Source of the DNA: Bacillota bacterium
Lineage (GTDB): Bacteria > Bacillota > Clostridia > Clostridiales > Clostridiaceae
Assembly: GCA_023399035.1 (NCBI GenBank)
Contig: JAEWQX010000060.1
Span: forward strand, 1 to 9,562
Direction: 5' to 3'
Length of the DNA: 9,562 nt
Below the pieces are notes generated by a model. That model searched no databases and was not told the DNA's origin. It was given only the letters and a program-made list of their open reading frames with translations. Shown piece by piece: positions 5,792 to 9,562 of this stretch (the first letter of the stretch is position 1; every line of letters begins with the position of its first letter). The position numbers and the translations under genes are program-made.

Positions 5792-6262
5792 CTAGTATCT
5801 GCTTCTTTCTTTCATGGCTCTATCAATATCTCTCTTCTGAGCCTTTTCGATCATAGCATCTCTCTTATCATAATTTTTCTTACCTTTACATACTCCAAGA
5901 GCTACCTTTACCTTGCCATCTTTAAGATATAATGACAATGGAATCAAAGTATAACCATCTCTTGAAACCAACCCATCTAATCTTCTTATTTCCTCTTTGT
6001 GAAGAAGTAATTTTCTTTCTCTCAATGGATCAACATTAAATATATTTCCTTGCTCATAAGGAGAAATATGCATATTTTTTATAATAACTTCACCATTATA
6101 AATATCAGCATAACAGTCTTTTAAGTTTACTCTTCCTCTTCTTATAGACTTAACTTCTGTTCCAACTAACACTAAGCCAGCTTCCATTGCTTCTTCAACA
6201 AAATAATCATGTCTTGCTTTTCTGTTTTCAGCCAAAGAATTTTGATTTTTCTTTCTTACCAT
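5792..6262 (-). CDS. smpB: SsrA-binding protein (trans-translation factor), 156 aa
   Basis: SmpB binds tmRNA and brings it to ribosomes stalled on broken or stopless mRNA, so the nascent peptide is tagged and the ribosome freed. The family signature is complete: NRKARHDY (13-20), the beta-barrel segment GTEVKSIRRGRVNLKDCYADI (34-54), NMHISPYEQGN (63-73), then the RERKLLLHKEEI helix and GYTLIPLSLYLKDGKVKVALGVCKGKKNYDKR (103-134). The basic C-terminal tail (DKRDAMIEKAQKRDIDRAMK) is present; in the family it enters the mRNA channel of the ribosome. The length is normal. The ATG has an AGGTGA site upstream. It lies downstream of rnr, its usual neighbour and functional partner, but has its own promoter. 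No ssrA gene is seen in the 100 bases after it. Confidence 0.97.
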   Translation of the reverse strand: MVRKKNQNSLAENRKARHDYFVEEAMEAGLVLVGTEVKSIRRGRVNLKDCYADIYNGEVIIKNMHISPYEQGNIFNVDPLRERKLLLHKEEIRRLDGLVSRDGYTLIPLSLYLKDGKVKVALGVCKGKKNYDKRDAMIEKAQKRDIDRAMKERSRY

Positions 6263-6297
6263 CTTTAATCACCTACTATGGTCATATTTCTATTTAA

Positions 6298-6326
6298 ATT
6301 ATATTATACACAATAATTTTAATCAA
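6298..6326 (-). promoter_or_regulatory. Probable promoter of smpB
   Basis: TTGATT (6321-6326) and TATAAT (6298-6303) are separated by 17 bases on the minus strand. This predicts a short leader of roughly 28 nt. A second TATAAT overlaps at 6303-6308 but would give a 12-base spacer and is less suitable. Confidence 0.6.
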
Positions 6327-6341
6327 TAACGCACTTTCAAT

Positions 6342-6378
6342 GAGAGTATTTAGCTTAAATATTAAGCTAAATACTCTC
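6342..6378. repeat. Perfect 17-bp inverted repeat between rnr and smpB
   Basis: Bases 6342-6358 are an exact reverse complement of 6362-6378, with a 3-nt ATA loop, forming a very stable stem (GAGAGTATTTAGCTTAA arm). Neither flank carries a clear T-tract on its downstream side. It lies 135 bases after the rnr stop and just above the smpB promoter. It may be a decayed or Rho-assisted terminator, an mRNA 3'-end protector, or a mobile repeat unit. The structure is certain; the role is not. Confidence 0.7.
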
Positions 6379-6402
6379 GTCCTATCTTCTCATTATAAAT
6401 CA

Positions 6403-6446
6403 CTAAAATATAAATAATCAAGTGAATCCATACAGACTCACTTGAT
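6403..6446 (-). terminator. Probable terminator of rnr
   Basis: ATCAAGTGA (6417-6425) pairs with TCACTTGAT (6438-6446), with two further pairs (TC/GA) beyond a mismatch. On the minus strand it is followed by a T-rich but interrupted run, TTATTTATATTTT. It starts 67 bases after the rnr stop. The broken T-tract suggests partial read-through toward smpB. Confidence 0.6.
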
Positions 6447-6513
6447 ATCTTTTCTTTTTGATTTATGGCTATTTCCTACTTCTTAGAGCCTTTCTGTCAT
6501 AAACCATTCTCCT

Positions 6514-8727
6514 TCATTTTATTTCAATCTTCTCTTTATTATCTTCTTCCTTCTTTTCAAATACTTCTTCTGAAACTTCTTCTTTTGGTCCTTCAATGAT
6601 TTTGAAGAATATTTCTTTATTTGGCATATCAACATGAACACATTCTACAAGAACTTTATCTCCAAGTTTATAAATTTTCTTAGTTCTTTCACCAATTAAT
6701 CTTAAGTGTTCTTCTTCAAAAATATAGTAATCGTCATCTAAATCAGTGATATGAACAAGACCTTCTATTGTGCTTGGAAGTTCAACGAATACGCCAAAGG
6801 ATGTAACTGAAGAAATGACACCTTCAAATTCTTCTCCAATTCTATCCTGCATATATTCAGCTTTCTTTAAATCATCAACTTCTCTTTCTGCATCCTGAGC
6901 CTTTCTTTCCATTTCTGAAGACTGTTTTGCTGCATGACTAACAATATTCTTTAACTTATTTTCTCTCTTTTCATCTATTTCACCATGAAGATATTCTTTA
7001 ATTATTCTGTGAATCTGTAGGTCCGGATATCTTCTTATTGGTGAAGTAAAGTGACAGTAATACTGAGCCGCTAATCCAAAGTGACCTGTACATTCTGGTG
7101 CATATCTTGCCTGCATCATAGAACGTAACAATAAAGTATTTACTACAGTTTCTTCACTCTTTCCTTTAACTTTTTCTATTATATCCTGAAGCGTTTTAGG
7201 TCTTACTTCTTCAGTCCAGTGTATACTATACCCTAAATTATGAATAAATTCTTTAAACTTAGTTAATTTTTCATCATCAGGACTCTCATGAATTCTATAT
7301 ACAAAAGGTAAATGAGTCCAGAACATGTGCTCTGCAACTGTTTCATTTGCAACAAGCATAAATTCTTCAATCATTCTGTTGGAAATTGCTCTGTCGTAAG
7401 GCTTTATTTCTATAGGCTTTCCTAATTCATTTAGTATTATCTTAGCTTCCGCTATTTCAAAATCGATAGCACCTCTTTTTGTTCTTTTTGCTCTTAATAT
7501 TTTGCATAACTCTTCCATTGTCTTAAAATCATCAACAAGATAATCATATCTCTTGATTAATTCCGGATCATTATCTTCTAAAATTTTAGTTACATCTGTA
7601 TATGTCATTCTTTCATTAGTCTTTATTACAGATTCAACTATTTCGTGGTCTACAACTTTACCATTATGATCAATTTCCATTATGCATGATAAAGTTAATC
7701 TGTCTACTCTAGGATTTAAAGAACATATTCCATTTGATAATTTCTTAGGAAGCATTGGAATAACTCTGTCTATCAAATAAACTGATGTAGCTCTCTTCAA
7801 TGCTTCTTTATCAAGAGGATTATTTTCGCGTACATAATGGGATACATCTGCAATATGAACACCTAATTTATAATTTCCATTAGGTAATCTTTCAATTGAA
7901 ACAGCATCATCAAGATCCTTTGCATCTTCACCGTCTATTGTTACCATTCTTACGTCTCTTAAATCTCTTCTTCCTTTGTATTCACTTTCATCAATTTCCT
8001 CGGAAATACCTTCTGCATATTTTAACACTTTTGCACTAAAATCTTCAGGAAGTCCTAATTTCTTTATTATTATAAGAATATCTATTCCTCTGTCGCCTTT
8101 TCTTCCTAATACTTCTGTTACAACACCTTCCGGTTTTCTGTTTCCTTCTGGCCACTTAGTTATTTTGACTGTAACAACATCCCCATCCTGTGCTCCATTT
8201 CTGTCTTTTTTAGGGATATAGATATCTCTTGATATTCTTGTATCTTCAGAAACAACGAATCCAAAATTCTTAGAATCTTCATAAATTCCAACTACAGTAG
8301 TTGTGTTTCTTTCAACGATTTTTACAATTTCTCCTTCTCTTTTTCTTGTATTTGTATCTTCTCTTGTAACTTTAACTGCTATTTTATCTCCATTAATAGC
8401 TCCATTCATACAGTTACTTGGAATAAACACATCTTTTTCGCCTTCATCTTCTGGAATTAAAAAACCAAAGCCTTTAGCGTGAGCCTGCAATGTTCCTACA
8501 ATTAAATTTTCATCTGAATCACTGTGATTATTGCTTCCATCAGCAATTACAAACCTATCTTTTTTAGTTCTCATAATGAGACCTTCACGTTCCATAACTC
8601 TTAATGTCTTTTTAAAAGCATTATATTCATTTGGTTTTATATCAAACACAGCCACTAATTCTTCAATTCCCATAGGACTATAAGCAGGTTCTTTCATAAA
8701 ACTTACTAATGTTTGTTTTATTCCCAT
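6514..8727 (-). CDS. rnr: Ribonuclease R, 3'-5' exoribonuclease, 737 aa
   Basis: RNase R degrades RNA, including structured RNA, from the 3' end, releasing nucleoside monophosphates. It also clears nonstop mRNA during trans-translation. Numbered from the chosen start, domains in order are an N-terminal helix-turn-helix (about 5-60, with MGIEELVAVF), two cold-shock domains (about 75-125 and 145-205, with GFGFLIPEDE and FGFVVSED), the RNB catalytic domain (about 255-575), an S1 domain (631-711, with FEGVISSVTSFGVFVEL) and a charged K/E tail. The metal-binding motif TIDGEDAKDLDDAV is intact, with D265, D271, D273 and D274. HFTSPIRRYPDLQIHR is the classic RNB signature. The start at 8727 is used because an ATG at 8742 overlaps the ribosome binding site. 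It is followed by smpB, the commonly conserved partner. Confidence 0.96.
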   Translation of the reverse strand: MGIKQTLVSFMKEPAYSPMGIEELVAVFDIKPNEYNAFKKTLRVMEREGLIMRTKKDRFVIADGSNNHSDSDENLIVGTLQAHAKGFGFLIPEDEGEKDVFIPSNCMNGAINGDKIAVKVTREDTNTRKREGEIVKIVERNTTTVVGIYEDSKNFGFVVSEDTRISRDIYIPKKDRNGAQDGDVVTVKITKWPEGNRKPEGVVTEVLGRKGDRGIDILIIIKKLGLPEDFSAKVLKYAEGISEEIDESEYKGRRDLRDVRMVTIDGEDAKDLDDAVSIERLPNGNYKLGVHIADVSHYVRENNPLDKEALKRATSVYLIDRVIPMLPKKLSNGICSLNPRVDRLTLSCIMEIDHNGKVVDHEIVESVIKTNERMTYTDVTKILEDNDPELIKRYDYLVDDFKTMEELCKILRAKRTKRGAIDFEIAEAKIILNELGKPIEIKPYDRAISNRMIEEFMLVANETVAEHMFWTHLPFVYRIHESPDDEKLTKFKEFIHNLGYSIHWTEEVRPKTLQDIIEKVKGKSEETVVNTLLLRSMMQARYAPECTGHFGLAAQYYCHFTSPIRRYPDLQIHRIIKEYLHGEIDEKRENKLKNIVSHAAKQSSEMERKAQDAEREVDDLKKAEYMQDRIGEEFEGVISSVTSFGVFVELPSTIEGLVHITDLDDDYYIFEEEHLRLIGERTKKIYKLGDKVLVECVHVDMPNKEIFFKIIEGPKEEVSEEVFEKKEEDNKEKIEIK

Positions 8728-8732
8728 AATAA

Positions 8733-8740
8733 CTTCCTCC
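8733..8740 (-). promoter_or_regulatory. Ribosome binding site that sets the rnr start
   Basis: GGAGGAAG lies five bases, and its GGAGG core eight bases, before ATG 8725-8727. The in-frame ATG at 8740-8742 forms the upstream edge of this same site (ATGGAGG) and has no Shine-Dalgarno of its own, so the five-residue longer reading is unlikely. Confidence 0.85.
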
Positions 8741-8794
8741 ATTATACAATATACTATATTATATTACTTTATACCTATATACTACCACATTAAT

Positions 8795-8822
8795 AATATA
8801 CAATGTATATTTTATCTGACAA
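8795..8822 (-). promoter_or_regulatory. Candidate promoter of rnr
   Basis: TTGTCA (8817-8822) and TATATT (8795-8800) are 16 bases apart on the minus strand, predicting a leader of about 60 nt. The region 8743-8899 is extremely AT-rich, so chance matches are common. No coding frame is visible in this gap. Confidence 0.45.
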
Positions 8823-8880
8823 TATTATTAGTATTGACACATATTTCTTATTTTATTTAATTAATAAACTAGACTTGTGC

Positions 8881-8901
8881 AGTAAATAGGAAAAATTTAC
8901 T
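8881..8901. repeat. Small hairpin across the transposase stop codon
   Basis: AGTAAAT (8881-8887) pairs with ATTTACT (8895-8901) around a 7-nt loop and overlaps the transposase TAG at 8900-8902. On the minus strand it is followed by GCACAAGTCTAG. Such short hairpins near the end of an insertion sequence often limit transcription across the boundary. The terminal inverted repeat itself cannot be confirmed because the other end lies outside the window; the element edge is probably somewhere in 8860-8885. Confidence 0.4.
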
Positions 8902-9562
8902 ATACTAGTCCTAATTTGGAAATAGTGGACTTTAAACTTATCCCGTTATCTGCACATTCATGTGCAAATGCAACTATTTTTACCAAATAGTTGTTTCGGA
9001 AGTGTAATATTACATCTCCAATATTTTTAAATTTATATAATTTACCATATTTAATTCTGAAAAGCTCAAGAAAAGTATATGTTAGAAATATCATACTCCA
9101 ATACCTATGTATTGATTCTAAGGATTGTATTTGAAATTCATCAAAACCAAGAGCAGTTTTATGATATCTATAGCTTACTTCAATATCCCATCGCTTTTCG
9201 TAATATGAAATTATAGTTCTATCATCAAGTGATACATCAGTACTTATAATAAATGATGGTTTATCAGATAAATCCTGTTTATTCCAACTTATAAGTACAA
9301 CAGCATTTTCTATATCATTGAGTTTTCCTTCATATCTATAAACATAGTACTTGTTATTACTAGCGGTAACTACACTAGTTTCATTACTTTTAATGTATGA
9401 AGAAAACTTTCCAACATTAGTTTTAATACCAGCTGGATAGATAACTCTGTTAGATTTTATTCTACCAATAGTATGACAACCATTTATTAAACCGTGAAGC
9501 AAAATTTTTGCTGAAGTATACCATGAATCAACCAGCAAATAATTGATTTTAGTTGCTGGAGT
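8900..9562 (-). CDS. IS4-superfamily (IS701-like) transposase, C-terminal part
   Basis: The reading frame is open to the window edge, so this is a fragment of a longer gene; a TTG at 9538 is not a real start. It begins with TPATKINYLLVDSWYTS, in which the aspartate is the second catalytic D of the DDE triad. The C-terminal YREK signature is complete: YEKRWDIEVSYRYHK fits Y-x2-R-x3-E-x6-K exactly and supplies the catalytic glutamate. The middle part (GRIKSNRVIYPAGIKTNVGKFSSYI) resembles IS701-like transposases, but that family choice is from memory and is less sure than the superfamily. The first catalytic D must lie beyond the window. No frameshift is seen in the visible 220 codons, so the element may be intact. 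It sits upstream of rnr, where secG is often found. Confidence 0.88.
   Translation of the reverse strand, partial: TPATKINYLLVDSWYTSAKILLHGLINGCHTIGRIKSNRVIYPAGIKTNVGKFSSYIKSNETSVVTASNNKYYVYRYEGKLNDIENAVVLISWNKQDLSDKPSFIISTDVSLDDRTIISYYEKRWDIEVSYRYHKTALGFDEFQIQSLESIHRYWSMIFLTYTFLELFRIKYGKLYKFKNIGDVILHFRNNYLVKIVAFAHECADNGISLKSTISKLGLV

Larger units (their letters stand above)
8860..9562 (-). mobile_element. Insertion sequence, end portion only
   Basis: This comprises the transposase fragment plus its short downstream non-coding end. The left boundary is approximate: it is placed just beyond the hairpin at 8881-8901, where sequence changes to the AT-rich rnr leader. Neither a terminal inverted repeat nor a target duplication can be checked from one end. 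Confidence 0.6.

Noticed and set aside
465..8221. Plus-strand open frames inside the minus-strand genes (for example 1473-1736, 4259-4516, 4528-4791, 4849-5052, 7976-8221)
   Set aside because: They lie opposite genes with clear protein families, lack good ribosome binding sites and have Ser/Leu/Ile-rich compositions typical of antisense readings of AT-rich coding DNA.
8728..8742. Longer rnr reading starting MEEVI at 8742
   Set aside because: That ATG is part of the Shine-Dalgarno sequence serving the ATG at 8727 and has no binding site of its own.
1..9562. CRISPR arrays, tRNA or rRNA genes, prophage or defence genes
   Set aside because: No regularly spaced repeats, no cloverleaf or rRNA motifs, and no phage or defence protein signatures were found on either strand.

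Overview
The window looks like chromosomal DNA of a low-GC Gram-positive bacterium, most likely a Clostridium or close relative. The signs are AT-rich codon use, strong purine-rich Shine-Dalgarno sites, occasional TTG and GTG starts, consensus sigma-A promoters, a canonical S-box (SAM-I) leader, a lipoprotein-type methionine-binding protein and a viroplasmin/RNase H fusion. Apart from a tiny partial frame at the left edge, every gene lies on the minus strand, so the region reads right to left.

Right edge (8900-9562): the C-terminal part of an IS4-superfamily DDE transposase, cut by the window end, with its stop codon inside a small hairpin close to the likely end of the element. Next (6514-8727) is rnr (RNase R), then smpB (5792-6262). 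These two are the usual partners in trans-translation quality control: SmpB carries tmRNA to stalled ribosomes and RNase R degrades the released mRNA. Each seems to have its own promoter. In the 251-nt space between them lie two hairpins, one a perfect 17-bp stem. The secG gene often found before rnr and the ssrA gene often found after smpB are not visible here; the upstream position is held by the insertion sequence.

Centre (2631-5734): a complete methionine-uptake operon. A consensus promoter (TTGACA-17-TATAAT) drives an S-box aptamer and an intrinsic terminator, followed by metN (ATPase with C-terminal NIL domain), metI (permease, overlapping metN by one base), a 200-nt spacer with a hairpin, metQ (lipoprotein) and a strong terminator. 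When SAM is plentiful the leader should terminate; when SAM is scarce the importer should be made.

Left (159-2509): a promoter followed by three co-directional genes: a DUF1232 (YkvA-like) protein with a long N-terminal beta-rich domain, a viroplasmin/RNase H protein with an uncharacterised C-terminal extension, and a 57-residue YtxH-like protein starting at GTG. The left edge holds the last 21 codons of a plus-strand gene that converges on this cluster, with hairpins between them.

Starts were re-chosen from ribosome binding sites. rnr begins at 8727 and metQ at 3557, each a few codons inside the longest frame; metN starts at a TTG at 5447. Most of the window is ordinary housekeeping DNA, and I see no convincing sign of a wholly new system. 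The points most worth checking are the two proteins with unexplained domains at 422-2377 and the structured spacers.
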